Below, one piece after another: positions 55,973 through 64,000 of a stretch of DNA of 64,000 bases. The stretch spans positions 1 through 64,000 of the forward strand of contig NZ_JACJHY010000002.1 in the NCBI RefSeq assembly GCF_014138625.1. Reading direction: 5' to 3'. Positions within the stretch are counted from its first letter, which is position 1. The number at the start of each line of letters is the position of its first letter. Source of the DNA: Aminobacter ciceronei. GTDB lineage: Bacteria > Pseudomonadota > Alphaproteobacteria > Rhizobiales > Rhizobiaceae. The position numbers were made by a program, and so were the translations under genes. The notes below the pieces were generated by a model. The model was not told the DNA's origin. It saw nothing but the letters and a program-made list of their open reading frames with translations, and searched no databases.

Positions 55973-56887
55973 ATGACGGGCGGACGCAAGTATTTTGTCT
56001 ATGACGTCTTCACCGAAAACAGGCTTGCCGGCAACCCACTCGCTGTGGTCGTCGATGCCAAGGGGTTGAGCACGGCGCAGATGCAGGCCATCGCCAGGGA
56101 GTTCAACCTGTCGGAGACCTCATTCGTGCTGCCGCCCGAAAACCCGAAGCACAAGGCACGGGTCCGCATATTCACGCCTGACTACGAGATGCCGTTTGCC
56201 GGTCACCCGACCGTCGGCACGGCGATCGCGCTGACCGAGATGGCGCAAGGTAATGATCTTGCCGGCATTTTTGTCCTCGAAGAGAATATCGGCCTGGTGC
56301 GCTGTGCCGTGAACAAGGTCGGCGACAGCCTGTTTGCCGAATTCGACCTGCCGAAACTGCCCGAGCCGATGCCGCTGGCCGCCAGCACCGATGCGGTTGC
56401 CGCAGCCCTTGGACTGGCGCCACACGAGATCGGCTTTGAAAACCATCGTGTATCGCTGTGGTCTGCGGGCGTTCCCTACATCACCGTGCCGGTGGCGGAC
56501 ACCAAGGTTGCGGCGAGAATTCGATTCGACAACGAGGCCTGGTTCACCTTTTCGCCACGCAAGAACGACTCGGCGGTGGCCAGCGCCTATGTCTATTGTC
56601 GCGAGACTGTGGGGCACGAAAACGCATTCCACGCGAGGATGATCGTTCCCGGCAGCCCATCCTACGAAGATCCGGCGACAGGTTCGGCGGCTGCCGCCTT
56701 TGCGGGGGCGATCATGGAGTTCGACAGGCCGACCGATGGGGCGCAGCGATTCTGGATCGAACAGGGCATCGAGATGGGGCGACCGTCCAGGATCAGGCTG
56801 GAGCTCGAGATCTCGGGCGGCAAGCTGGCTTCCGCGCGCATCGGCGGACACGCGGTGAGGGTGGCCGAGGGCGTTCTGCTGGTTTGA
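55973..56887 (+). CDS. PhzF-family isomerase-like protein
   Basis: 304 residues from the ATG at 55973, with GAAGGAG upstream. FVYDVFTENRLAGNPLAVV, REFNLSETSFVLPP (catalytic Glu), RIFTPDYEMPFAGHPTVGTAIAL and YEDPATGSAAAAFAGAIMEF are the family motifs of this diaminopimelate-epimerase fold. PhzF itself isomerises a phenazine precursor. No phenazine genes are here, so this is one of the many PhzF-like proteins of unknown substrate. Confidence 0.88.
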   Translation: MTGGRKYFVYDVFTENRLAGNPLAVVVDAKGLSTAQMQAIAREFNLSETSFVLPPENPKHKARVRIFTPDYEMPFAGHPTVGTAIALTEMAQGNDLAGIFVLEENIGLVRCAVNKVGDSLFAEFDLPKLPEPMPLAASTDAVAAALGLAPHEIGFENHRVSLWSAGVPYITVPVADTKVAARIRFDNEAWFTFSPRKNDSAVASAYVYCRETVGHENAFHARMIVPGSPSYEDPATGSAAAAFAGAIMEFDRPTDGAQRFWIEQGIEMGRPSRIRLELEISGGKLASARIGGHAVRVAEGVLLV

Positions 56888-56930
56888 CCCAGCTATTTTT
56901 GCCGACTGAAAGAAAAAGCGGCCGGTGGGG

Positions 56931-56958
56931 TGGACAGGCGAAAATGCCTTGGCTATAT
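56931..56958 (+). promoter_or_regulatory. Promoter of the first tRNA-Lys
   Basis: TGGACA (56931-56936), 16-bp spacer, CTATAT (56953-56958), about 31 bp before the mature tRNA. The same pair is repeated at 57218-57245. Confidence 0.6.
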
Positions 56959-56989
56959 GCCGGCCACGGTCGGTTCACCGGTCGCGAGT

Positions 56990-57065
<76 letters not shown>

Positions 57066-57217
57066 CTTCTTTCCCTTAGCCGCCGAATACTGGAACGCCG
57101 CGCATATAATTGCGCGGGCGGATGGTCGATCTCCTTGTCCGGATGCAATGCCGCCAGGCTTTGCACAGGCAATCGCGTACCACTGCCGATTGCTGCATCT
57201 TTCTTGGCGATCATGGG

Positions 57218-57245
57218 TGGACAGCAACGGATGGTGTGGCTATAT
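57218..57245 (+). promoter_or_regulatory. Promoter of the second tRNA-Lys
   Basis: TGGACA (57218-57223), 16-bp spacer, CTATAT (57240-57245). The spacer sequence differs from copy 1 while the two hexamers are identical. Confidence 0.6.
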
Positions 57246-57275
57246 GCGGCCACGGTCGGTTCACCGGTCGCGAGT

Positions 57276-57351
<76 letters not shown>

Positions 57352-57443
57352 CTTCTTCTCCAAAGATTTCAAACCGCTGTGACTGTTGCTTCAATTGGGT
57401 TGAAGTCGCTTGGAGTTCTATTTCTGGTCGGCCCTGCGCTGCC

Positions 57444-57929
57444 TCAAATTCGGAACGACCAGAACAGGCAGGCAAGCGTTGCCACGCCGAAGAGGGCGAA
57501 GAAGAGGCTGCGCAGCAGGACGTTGCGGCGCAGTTCGTTCATTGCGAGATGGCAGCCGACAATGATGGCGACGAACAGGTAGCGCCAGTCGAGCAGGGCC
57601 CAAGGCGCACTGGCCTGGCCGAATACCCAGCGCGCCGCAAGGCAGCCGACGATGGTGGCGAACAGGGCGATGACGATCCAGTGGATGGTGTCGGCGGCAT
57701 TGACCAGGACGATACTCGCCGCCTTGAGCGGCAGGATCATCATCAGCATCGCGGCAAGGAAGTAGATCGCCGCCAGCGGAATGAAGCTATCGGCGCTGGC
57801 GATGCCGTCGAGGCGCTGCACGCCGATGACGCCGAAGGGATAGCCGTGCCGCGCAACGGCGAGGCTGAGTGCCGTCAGTGCGGCCGCCAGCACGGCAACG
57901 AGGGCAAATGAGGCTGCGGCCTTGTTCAT
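57444..57929 (-). CDS. Four- to five-helix membrane protein of unknown function
   Basis: 161 residues. Hydrophobic segments at about 5-25, 50-72, 75-100, 115-130 and 138-158 (SFALVAVLAAALTALSLAVA, YFLAAMLMMILPLKAASIVL, IALFATIVGCLAARWVFG, LRSLFFALFGVATLACLFW). No motif is recognised. It is convergent with the second tRNA-Lys gene. Confidence 0.6.
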   Translation of the reverse strand: MNKAAASFALVAVLAAALTALSLAVARHGYPFGVIGVQRLDGIASADSFIPLAAIYFLAAMLMMILPLKAASIVLVNAADTIHWIVIALFATIVGCLAARWVFGQASAPWALLDWRYLFVAIIVGCHLAMNELRRNVLLRSLFFALFGVATLACLFWSFRI

Positions 57930-58212
57930 GGCGGACCTGTCGATAGCGAATCGGACTGCATCTTGCCTAGCGTGCCTGATTCAGCATTGCCAATGCGCAA
58001 ATGTCCGTCGGGCGCGGGGCAGCCAGTTGGCAAGCACGTTTCGCTCCGACCTGAGCATTTGCCCCGGCGATCCGAGCTCCGCCCCTCGCAGGCACTTGCG
58101 CCCTTGGCATGCACGTTCCGCTGATGGCCGGCGCTTCTTCTGGCGGCAGACTTGCGGGCCATTGCAAATGCGGCCCATCTGCCGCGACTATGCGGCACGA
58201 CATGACAGCGTG

Positions 58213-58235
58213 TTCGTGACGTCTCCTGTCACGAA
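58213..58235. promoter_or_regulatory. Perfect dyad upstream of the AI-2E-family gene
   Basis: TTCGTGAC-GTCTCCT-GTCACGAA, 8-bp perfect arms, 49 bp before the GTG start. The 354-bp gap 57930-58283 shows no other clear signal and no supported gene. Confidence 0.45.
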
Positions 58236-58283
58236 TGGTTGCTCGTCATCAGCGCGAAGCGGTTCAGGGCCAGGAGGTTGCAG

Positions 58284-60221
58284 GTGGTGGAGGCAATTCC
58301 GAAAACTCGAGGCCTCGGTTCTGGACAGCCACCGTTGCTTCAGCCGCAGTCCAGGACGGCGCTGCCGCCGTTCGCGGCCACAGCAGCTGTCGTTGCGATC
58401 CTGTATTTTGCCCGCGATGTGTTCCTGCCGCTTGCGATCGCGGTGCTGTTGACCTTCGCGCTTGCGCCGATCGTCAGCTGGCTCAGGCGGTTCGGTGTTC
58501 CCAGGCTGGTTTCGGTGATTGCCTGCGTGCTGGCCGCCTTCGGCGTGGTCGCGGTGTTCAGCTTCGTGGTGGTTTCGCAGATCGGCGAGGTCGCGCAGAA
58601 CGTACCGACCTATCAGTCGAACATCCTCAACAAGGTGCGCGCGCTCAAGGAAAGCGGCAGCGGAGAGGGGATCATCGACAGGCTGAGCGGAGTCATCGAG
58701 CGCGTTGGCCAGGAGATCGATAAGCCGGAAGACAATCTCGCGCCTGCGGCCCATCCATCCCGGCCGGACCCGCTGCTGGTCGAGATCTTCACACCGCAAA
58801 AGCCGATCGAAACGCTGATGAACCTGATCACGCCGCTGATCGGACCGCTGGCGACGGCTGGCCTCGTCATCGTCGTCGTCATCTTCATGCTGCTGGAGCG
58901 CGAGGATTTGCGCGACCGGTTCATTCGCCTCGTCGGTTATGGCGACCTGCACCGGACGACCGAAGCGCTGCAGGATGCCGGGCGAAGGGTCGGTCAGTAC
59001 CTTTTGATGCAGCTGGTGGTGAATGTCGCCTATGGCGTTCCGATAGGCATGGGCCTCTGGCTGCTCGGCATTCCGAATGCGATTCTGTGGGGCCTGCTCG
59101 CCATCGTGCTGCGCTTCGTGCCCTATATTGGGCCGGCGATCGCAATGATCCTGCCGCTGTTCCTGGCGATTGCGGTTGCCCCCGGTTGGTCGCTCGTGCT
59201 GTGGGCTGCGGCACTGTTCATCGCCATGGAACTGGTCATCAACAATGTGCTCGAGCCCTGGCTGTATGGCTCGAGAACCGGCCTTTCGCCGCTCGCCATC
59301 ATCGTCGCCGCGATCTTCTGGACCTGGTTGTGGGGACCGGTCGGACTGGTCCTGTCGACGCCGCTGACCGTCTGCCTGGTGGTGCTCGGAAAACACGTGC
59401 CACAGTTCGAATTCCTTGAAGTTCTGTTCGGCAACGAACCGGTGCTCGACCCCAAGGAGCGGCTATACCAGCGCCTTCTGGCAGGAGATCCTGATGAGGC
59501 GACCGATCACGCGGAAGAGATGCTCGAGACCGAATATCTCGTCGACTTCTACGGCAATGTCGCCATTCCGGCCCTGCTGCTTGGCGAATTCGACCGGGCG
59601 CGCGGTGCCCTGACCGACGAGCAGCGGACGCGCGTCGCCGCCAGTGCCGTGGTGCTGGTGGCCAACTTGAACGAAATCGCCGGCGAAGAAGCGGATGAAG
59701 AGGACGACGCGCCCGAGGATGTGACGCAGGACGATGGCGAGCCGGCCGACGAACTGCCCGACGGTGCGGGGAAGGCGGTGCTGTGCATTGGCGGGCGCGG
59801 CGAGCTCGACAACGCGGCCGCGGCCATGCTGGCGCAGGTGCTGACGGTGCAGGGCGCGACTGTTGCCACGGCGAACCATGCCGATGTCGAACCGTCCAGC
59901 ATCAGAAGCCTGCCGCTCGAAGGCGTGCATACAGCCGTGATCGGCTTCCTGAATGCCGATTCGCTTCACCATGGCCGCTTTCTGGTGCGGCGTCTGAAAC
60001 GTGCCAAGCCATCGCTCAGGGTAGGGGTGGTGCTGTGGACCGACGGTGCTGCCGGGGATGCCGACAAGCTTGCCGGCGACCTCAACGCCGACTTTGCGGC
60101 GTTCAACATGGCCGGCGCCACCATCGGCGCCCTGACTGACGCGCCCGCGGTACCGCTCAAGGCGGCCAAACGGAAGGTCCGGCGTCCGTCACAGGCGGGG
60201 CGGAAGAGCAAGACGGCATAG
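58284..60221 (+). CDS. AI-2E-family (TqsA/PerM-like) permease with a long soluble C-terminal domain
   Basis: 645 residues with a GTG start at 58284, six bases after a perfect AGGAGG. Residues about 30-370 are the AI-2E transporter domain: PLAIAVLLTFALAPIVSWLRRFGVPRLVSV, LQDAGRRVGQYLLMQLVVNVAYGVPIGMGLWLLGIPNAILWGLLAIVLRFVPYIGP. The last 270 residues are soluble: a helical part, an acidic Glu/Asp linker (EEADEEDDAPEDVTQDD), then VLCIGGRGELDNAAAAMLAQVLTVQGATV, a Rossmann-like strand-helix segment. Most family members end soon after the helices. Substrate unknown. Confidence 0.85.
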   Translation: MVEAIPKTRGLGSGQPPLLQPQSRTALPPFAATAAVVAILYFARDVFLPLAIAVLLTFALAPIVSWLRRFGVPRLVSVIACVLAAFGVVAVFSFVVVSQIGEVAQNVPTYQSNILNKVRALKESGSGEGIIDRLSGVIERVGQEIDKPEDNLAPAAHPSRPDPLLVEIFTPQKPIETLMNLITPLIGPLATAGLVIVVVIFMLLEREDLRDRFIRLVGYGDLHRTTEALQDAGRRVGQYLLMQLVVNVAYGVPIGMGLWLLGIPNAILWGLLAIVLRFVPYIGPAIAMILPLFLAIAVAPGWSLVLWAAALFIAMELVINNVLEPWLYGSRTGLSPLAIIVAAIFWTWLWGPVGLVLSTPLTVCLVVLGKHVPQFEFLEVLFGNEPVLDPKERLYQRLLAGDPDEATDHAEEMLETEYLVDFYGNVAIPALLLGEFDRARGALTDEQRTRVAASAVVLVANLNEIAGEEADEEDDAPEDVTQDDGEPADELPDGAGKAVLCIGGRGELDNAAAAMLAQVLTVQGATVATANHADVEPSSIRSLPLEGVHTAVIGFLNADSLHHGRFLVRRLKRAKPSLRVGVVLWTDGAAGDADKLAGDLNADFAAFNMAGATIGALTDAPAVPLKAAKRKVRRPSQAGRKSKTA

Positions 60222-60435
60222 GTCAGCGTAATTCGACGGGCTGGAAGCGGCTCGTTTCGAAGCCGGTTCATCGCGGCAGTTGCGGATCGGAGCTGCCCGA
60301 ATGCTGCCCGATTGCCTTGGCATGCCTTGGGTTGAAGGGACTTAGTGGTCCACGCGCTGGAGAGGCGCGATGGATCGTTTTTCGCCGCCGCGCATTGTAG
60401 GCGAGGTGGGGACACATTTTCGGGAGTTATTGGTG

Positions 60436-60708
60436 ATGATGAAACTCGTATTGAGTCTTGCACTTCTGGTGCCGCTGGCAGCCTGCTCGCAGACCGAACA
60501 GGGTGCAGCCATTGGCGGTCTTGGCGGCGCGGCGATCGGCAGTGCCGTTGCCGCACCCGGAAACCGGGCTGAAGGCGCGCTCGTCGGTGGCGCCGTCGGT
60601 GCCGTTGCTGGCGCCCTGATCGGCCGGGCCAACGAGCCGAACCGCTGCCGCTATCGCGACCGCTATGGTCGCACCTATCTGGCAGAATGCCCGCGCGGCT
60701 ATTACTGA
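60436..60708 (+). CDS. Small glycine-zipper lipoprotein
   Basis: 90 residues from the ATG at 60436. The lipobox LAAC at residues 16-19 predicts lipidation. GAAIGGLGGAAIGSAVAAPG and GALVGGAVGAVAGALIGRA are glycine zippers that probably insert in a membrane. The C-terminus (RCRYRDRYGRTYLAECPRGYY) is a short Tyr/Arg-rich tail. It resembles small 17-kDa-antigen-like/YMGG proteins of the rhizobial envelope. Confidence 0.75.
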   Translation: MMKLVLSLALLVPLAACSQTEQGAAIGGLGGAAIGSAVAAPGNRAEGALVGGAVGAVAGALIGRANEPNRCRYRDRYGRTYLAECPRGYY

Positions 60709-60731
60709 GCCGGCTAGCCGTATTTCGTCCG

Positions 60732-60770
60732 GTCCCGAAGGCGCCAACAGTGCCTTCGGGACATTTTTTT
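60732..60770 (+). terminator. Intrinsic terminator after the lipoprotein gene
   Basis: GTCCCGAAGGC and GCCTTCGGGAC form a perfect 11-bp stem (60732-60742, 60752-60762), followed by seven T. Confidence 0.92.
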
Positions 60771-61000
60771 GCCTCCCTCCTGTCGTCGAATTCGGCCCAA
60801 AACTGTAATCTTTTGGCGACTGGATTTCGGCTATCCATCTGTTATGTAATGACTTTTTTGAGTTCATGCGTCCTGCCGCAGCGGCGCTTCAGCGCTCAAC
60901 CGGTAGTCGGCAGATCATTCTCGCAAGAGAAAAATTGCTCCCGCCCAGCTGTGGCAGGGCAAAGCCGTTCCACAATCTCGCCAAAATTAGCAATCGACAA

Positions 61001-61021
61001 AGTCTATTAATTTTATAGACT
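61001..61021. promoter_or_regulatory. AT-rich dyad before the 50-residue peptide gene
   Basis: AGTCTAT-TAATTTT-ATAGACT: 7-bp perfect arms, strikingly AT-rich against this genome, 21 bp before the ATG at 61043. It is a likely operator, perhaps overlapping the promoter. The remainder of 60771-61000 has no recognised signal. Confidence 0.6.
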
Positions 61022-61042
61022 AACGGCATGATGGAGATTGCG

Positions 61043-61195
61043 ATGGCACAGACCCAGTATCTCTCGAACAGCCGCGTCGGCGAGACGGCAGCTGCGGCCG
61101 GCAGGCCTGCCAGCATTGCGCAGATCGCGTCGTATCTGTTCTTCACGGTGTCGTTCGGCTTTACCGCGGCCGTCGTCGTCGGTCTGGTCCACTAG
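61043..61195 (+). CDS. 50-residue single-helix membrane peptide
   Basis: MAQTQYLSNSRVGETAAAAG leads into one membrane helix, IASYLFFTVSFGFTAAVVVGLVH, at the C-terminus. GGAG lies seven bases before the ATG. A start at 61028 would add five residues. The strong ribosome site, AT-rich dyad upstream and clean helix support a real small gene. Its neighbours to the right are a flavin monooxygenase and sulfate-uptake genes, so a sulfur-linked role is possible but unproved. Confidence 0.65.
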   Translation: MAQTQYLSNSRVGETAAAAGRPASIAQIASYLFFTVSFGFTAAVVVGLVH

Positions 61196-61324
61196 GGCCA
61201 CCCCGTGCCCGGAGGCGGGCGCGCCATATCATCTCAACCCAACTGAAGAAGGTTTTCCAGAGTAGCGCGTGAACCGGCGCGGGCGGCGCCAATAACTGTT
61301 CCTGACAAGATGAAGGAGTTTGCG

Positions 61325-62260
61325 ATGCAGATCGACTTCACCCATTGCCCGGGCGGCGTTGCCGACAAGGACGAACTTCACTCTTCCTTCTTTTCAGACA
61401 CGGCGGTTGCCGTGCAGAGGCTGCGCCAGCTCGAAAGGGCGGGCTTCGACTGCGTTCTCATCGACGACATGGGCGGCCTGCTTGCCAATATGGACCTGGC
61501 GTCGCTTGCGCTACGCAGCACGCAGTCGATCGGTGTGCTCGTCTCGCATTGGCCTGGAATCGTGGCGCCGGTGGTGGCTGCCCGGCAGTTTGCGGCCTTC
61601 GACCAGATCGGCTCTGGCCGGCTGGCATTGCGGGTGCCGCCAAGCCGCGACCTGCGCGAGATCAATGACGACAGCGGTCTCGTCGCCACGCTGGGGCGCA
61701 CCGACGAATATCTGATGCTGCTCAAGCGGCTGTGGAGCAATGCGCAGCCCTTCGACCATGAGGGCCTGTTCTACCGCATCCATGGCGGTTTCGTGCCGAT
61801 GAAGGCAGCCGAAGGCGCAATGATCCGGCTGCAACTCGGCGGATTGTCTGGCACGGCGCTCAAGATCGCGGGCCGGCACGCCGACAGGTTCGAGCTGCCG
61901 GTGGGTGGCTTCGACGACACGTTGCGGCTGATCGAACGCGTGAGGGTTGCTGCCGAACCGTTCGGTCGGGCCCAGCGCATCCGCTTCTCCTTGCCGGTGC
62001 ATGTCGGGCATGTGCAAGCTGGCGAGGGCGGGCAGCAGGATTGGCAGCTGACGGGTGAACCGGAGCACGTCGTTTCTGTGCTGGCTGGCTTTGTCGAACT
62101 CGGAGTGAGCGATTTCATCGTCCACGGGCTCGACGATGCCGATGCGGTTGAGGCCTTCGGGCGTCAGGTCATACCGGCATTGCGCAAGGCATTTCGCCGC
62201 CATGATCCCGCGCCGACCCATTTGCGCAAGCGGCCGGTGATGCTGCGCCGCATTGTCTGA
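61325..62260 (+). CDS. Luciferase-like (LLM) flavin-dependent oxidoreductase, SsuD-like
   Basis: 311 residues from the ATG at 61325 (GAAGGAG upstream). FDCVLIDDMGG, LALRSTQSIGVLVSHWPGIVAPVVAARQFAAFDQIGSGRLALRV, TDEYLMLLKRLWSNAQPFDHEGLFYRI, and LQLGGLSGTALKIAGRHADRFEL follow alkanesulfonate monooxygenase SsuD. SsuD-like enzymes release sulfite from organosulfonates with FMNH2. The fit with nearby cysA supports a sulfur-scavenging role, but the exact substrate is unknown and no flavin reductase is adjacent. Confidence 0.8.
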   Translation: MQIDFTHCPGGVADKDELHSSFFSDTAVAVQRLRQLERAGFDCVLIDDMGGLLANMDLASLALRSTQSIGVLVSHWPGIVAPVVAARQFAAFDQIGSGRLALRVPPSRDLREINDDSGLVATLGRTDEYLMLLKRLWSNAQPFDHEGLFYRIHGGFVPMKAAEGAMIRLQLGGLSGTALKIAGRHADRFELPVGGFDDTLRLIERVRVAAEPFGRAQRIRFSLPVHVGHVQAGEGGQQDWQLTGEPEHVVSVLAGFVELGVSDFIVHGLDDADAVEAFGRQVIPALRKAFRRHDPAPTHLRKRPVMLRRIV

Positions 62261-62269
62261 CCGGCACGG

Positions 62270-62719
62270 TCAGGCGTGGTTCAGGGCGTCGCTCAGAATG
62301 TCGTCATTGGCAGCGTCGCGCACCTGCGCGAGGCTGCGATTGTCGAGCACGCCGGCAATCGCCTGGCGAACTTCGAGCATCATGTGCCTGATCTGGCAGG
62401 TCGCCTCGTCGCAGTCGTCGCAGGGCTGGTACTGGGTCCGGCTGGCGCAAGGGATCGGTGCCAGCGGGCCGTCGAGCACGCGCACGACATGGCCGATCTT
62501 GATCTCGGCGGCAGGCTTGGCGAGGCGGTAGCCGCCGTCCTTGCCCTTGCGGCTCTGGACGAAACCGGCATTGCGGAGTTCGCCTAGGATCGCGTCGAGG
62601 AATTTTTTCGGAATCTTGTTGGTGGTCGCGATGTCGCCGACGAAAGCGAGCTGGCCGGCAGGCAGTTGGGATAGGTGAACGAGGGCCTTGAGGCCGTATT
62701 TGCCTTTTTTAGTCAGCAT
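62270..62719 (-). CDS. Rrf2-family transcriptional regulator
   Basis: 149 residues. N-terminal winged helix: MLTKKGKYGLKALVHLSQLP, then IPKKFLDAILGELRNAGFVQSRKGKDGGYRLAKP. Cysteines C91, C100, C103 and C108 could hold an iron-sulfur cluster, although the spacing differs from IscR. Members of this family include CymR, a regulator of sulfur metabolism in Firmicutes. Its position after cysW-cysA on the same strand and beside an SsuD-like gene suggests sulfur control here. Confidence 0.85.
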   Translation of the reverse strand: MLTKKGKYGLKALVHLSQLPAGQLAFVGDIATTNKIPKKFLDAILGELRNAGFVQSRKGKDGGYRLAKPAAEIKIGHVVRVLDGPLAPIPCASRTQYQPCDDCDEATCQIRHMMLEVRQAIAGVLDNRSLAQVRDAANDDILSDALNHA

Positions 62720-62902
62720 GGCGAACGCGTGTCATCGGCTTCCTGCTGCCAGTCGCAGCGTGAGGTTGCTTGCCGAGGATAACGATTCGTCCCCATCGCA
62801 TTCCGGCCTTCACCAGAGATAAATTCCACAGACTTGATATACAAGCCGAAACGCGTTGATTTTCCGTAAGTTTTGCGGGTTTTGACCCTATTCGCGGCAG
62901 AA

Positions 62903-63925
62903 TCAGCCTGCCGCATAGACCCTGGCGCGTTCGATGGTGATGATGCCCTGCTCGCGGGCACTGACCTGGGTTTCAGGCGCGACGTCGAGTTCGACGGCTT
63001 CGCCCGTTGCCGTCAGCGCCAGAATGCGCCGTCCGGCAGGCCGGTCGATGACGCGGGCGACGGTTGCGGGGATGCCGGCGCCGCTGCTGCTCCAGCCGAG
63101 ATCGCTCGGGCGCAGGAAGATTTCGACCGGGCCGTCAGCAAAGCCGGGGGCGGGGATCTGTGCCTCGCCAAGGCGGGCTATGCCGCCGGCCACGGCTGCA
63201 GAAATGCGGTTGGTGTCGCCGAGGAAATTCATGACGAAGGCGGATGCGGGGTTGCGGCAGACCTCTTCGGGCGTGCCCTGCTGGACGATCTGGCCCTTGT
63301 CGAGGATGACGACGCGGTCGGCGAGGTCGAGCGCTTCCTCCTGGTCGTGGGTGACGAACAAAGTGGTGATGCCGAGCTCCTGATGGATCTCGCGCAGCCA
63401 GCGGCGCAGGTCGCGGCGGACATTGGCGTCAAGCGCACCGAAAGGCTCGTCGAGCAAGAGTACCTTGGGATCGACGGCGAGCGCTCGCGCAAGGGCGACG
63501 CGCTGGCGCTGTCCGCCTGAAATCTGGCCGGGGAAACGTTCGGCCAGGCCTTCGAGCTGGACGAGGCGCAGCAGGTCGGCGACGCGAGCATCGATGGCAG
63601 TCTTGTCGCGGCGCTGCTTCGAGACCTTCATGCCGAAGGCGATATTCTCGGCGACCGTCATATGCGGGAACAGCGCATAGTGCTGGAAGACGAAACCGAC
63701 GCCACGGTCGCGCACCGGAATGTCGGTGGCATCCTCGGCGCCGAAATAGATGTGGCCGGCGTCGGCATATTCGAGGCCGGCGACCATGCGCAGGATGGTG
63801 GTCTTGCCCGAGCCGGAAGGTCCGAGCAGGGCCACCAGTTCGCCGCTCTCGATTTCAAGCGAGACGCCATGGACGGCGCGGAAGGTCTCGAAGGTCTTCA
63901 CGACGTTGTCGAGGCGGATTTTCAT
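62903..63925 (-). CDS. cysA: Sulfate/thiosulfate ABC importer ATPase
   Basis: 340 residues. Walker A GPSGSGKT (35-42), Q-loop [21 protein letters not shown], signature [16 protein letters not shown] (135-150), Walker B LLLDE (156-160), switch H193. The C-terminal TOBE-like domain is of CysA type ([12 protein letters not shown]). It powers uptake of sulfate and thiosulfate with CysT/CysW. Its ATG overlaps the upstream cysW stop as ATGA. Downstream, 183 bp separate it from the Rrf2 gene and hold the dyad CTTG-ATATA-CAAG near 62833-62845. Confidence 0.92.
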   Translation of the reverse strand: MKIRLDNVVKTFETFRAVHGVSLEIESGELVALLGPSGSGKTTILRMVAGLEYADAGHIYFGAEDATDIPVRDRGVGFVFQHYALFPHMTVAENIAFGMKVSKQRRDKTAIDARVADLLRLVQLEGLAERFPGQISGGQRQRVALARALAVDPKVLLLDEPFGALDANVRRDLRRWLREIHQELGITTLFVTHDQEEALDLADRVVILDKGQIVQQGTPEEVCRNPASAFVMNFLGDTNRISAAVAGGIARLGEAQIPAPGFADGPVEIFLRPSDLGWSSSGAGIPATVARVIDRPAGRRILALTATGEAVELDVAPETQVSAREQGIITIERARVYAAG

Positions 63926-64000
63926 GACGGAACCTCAGCGGAAGCGGTCTTGGGTGCGGCTACGGGGGCTGCAAGCGCGGGGCGACGACGGGCGCGGCCG
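63922..64000 (-). CDS. cysW: Sulfate ABC importer permease CysW, C-terminal tail (5' part outside window)
   Basis: Only the last 25 codons are present, reading [20 protein letters not shown] and AEVPS. The stop TGA overlaps the cysA ATG (ATGA), the normal cysW-cysA junction. Assignment rests on gene order, not on recognisable permease sequence. Confidence 0.55.
   Translation of the reverse strand, partial: GRARRRPALAAPVAAPKTASAEVPS

Overview
The window is chromosomal DNA of a GC-rich alphaproteobacterium of the order Hyphomicrobiales (Rhizobiales), most likely the Mesorhizobium/Aminobacter (Phyllobacteriaceae) neighbourhood. The evidence is the two-piece tmRNA with the tag ANDNYAEARLAA, a SspB / DUF4169 / ribbon-helix-helix cluster, thyA-DUF4424-folA-hflK-hflC-DUF2065-degP in one block, a BA14K-family protein, and dispersed palindromes with GCATGATC-type ends that I recognise from rhizobial genomes. 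Genus is an inference; no rRNA is present.

Layout. 1-583: right end of an IS1182-type insertion sequence. 631-5964: acetyltransferase, basic conserved protein, and a 1314-residue AsmA-family protein with a TolA-like coiled-coil tail. 5942-7091 (minus): SspB adaptor, DUF4169 and RHH genes plus a BrnA-like remnant. 7244-9275: TetR regulator divergent from a Bcr/CflA efflux pump. 9446-11147: diguanylate cyclase and a P-loop ATPase. 11327-11660: ssrA (minus). 11881-19309: DUF2853, YHS protein, then the nucleotide/folate and proteostasis block (thyA, DUF4424, folA, hflKC, DUF2065, degP). 19354-21777: serB and a GNAT gene divergent from miaA. 21824-25969: second diguanylate cyclase, alpha/beta hydrolase, a small protein and a HerA-like ATPase. 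26120-28770: acetolactate synthase operon with promoter, leader peptide and attenuator. 28928-32111: glycine-rich-domain-like protein with a frame-displaced tail, LysE exporter, DUF2269, SDR-DoxX fusion. 32210-33850: cobalt-type nitrile hydratase operon. 33847-39544: GNAT, ankyrin protein, RecD-like helicase, PP2C phosphatase, DUF1796, SpoIIAA-like, pdxJ. 39659-46834: Kup, FAD monooxygenase, OmpA-family protein, membrane protein, PRISE-type SDR and LysR. 47012-48905: TetR, ilvC and a 97-bp tandem repeat copied from the ilvC 3' end. 49019-52540: PilZ, BA14K, nuclease/phosphatase-fold protein, NUDIX, cupin. 52547-55786: MacAB-type efflux system. 55973-60708: PhzF, two tRNA-Lys genes, membrane protein, AI-2E-family permease, lipoprotein. 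61043-64000: a 50-residue membrane peptide, a luciferase-like monooxygenase, Rrf2 regulator and the cysA/cysW end of a sulfate ABC operon.

How the genes work together. ilvB/ilvH and ilvC, in two separate loci, supply the first two steps of branched-chain amino acid synthesis. ThyA and DHFR are functionally paired: ThyA oxidises methylene-tetrahydrofolate and DHFR regenerates it. HflK/HflC and DegP form an envelope quality-control block, with SspB and tmRNA adding ClpXP delivery and ribosome rescue. Two GGEEF cyclases with inhibitory sites and a PilZ protein point to c-di-GMP signalling. The last 3 kb looks like a sulfur-acquisition neighbourhood.

The most unusual signals are the near-leaderless Leu/Ile/Val leader peptide with mutually exclusive hairpins before ilvB, the 97-bp tandem repeat after ilvC, the out-of-frame Gly/Cys-rich tail at 29571-29642, and two families of palindromic intergenic elements. 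I did not find a CRISPR array, a prophage or a recognisable defence island.
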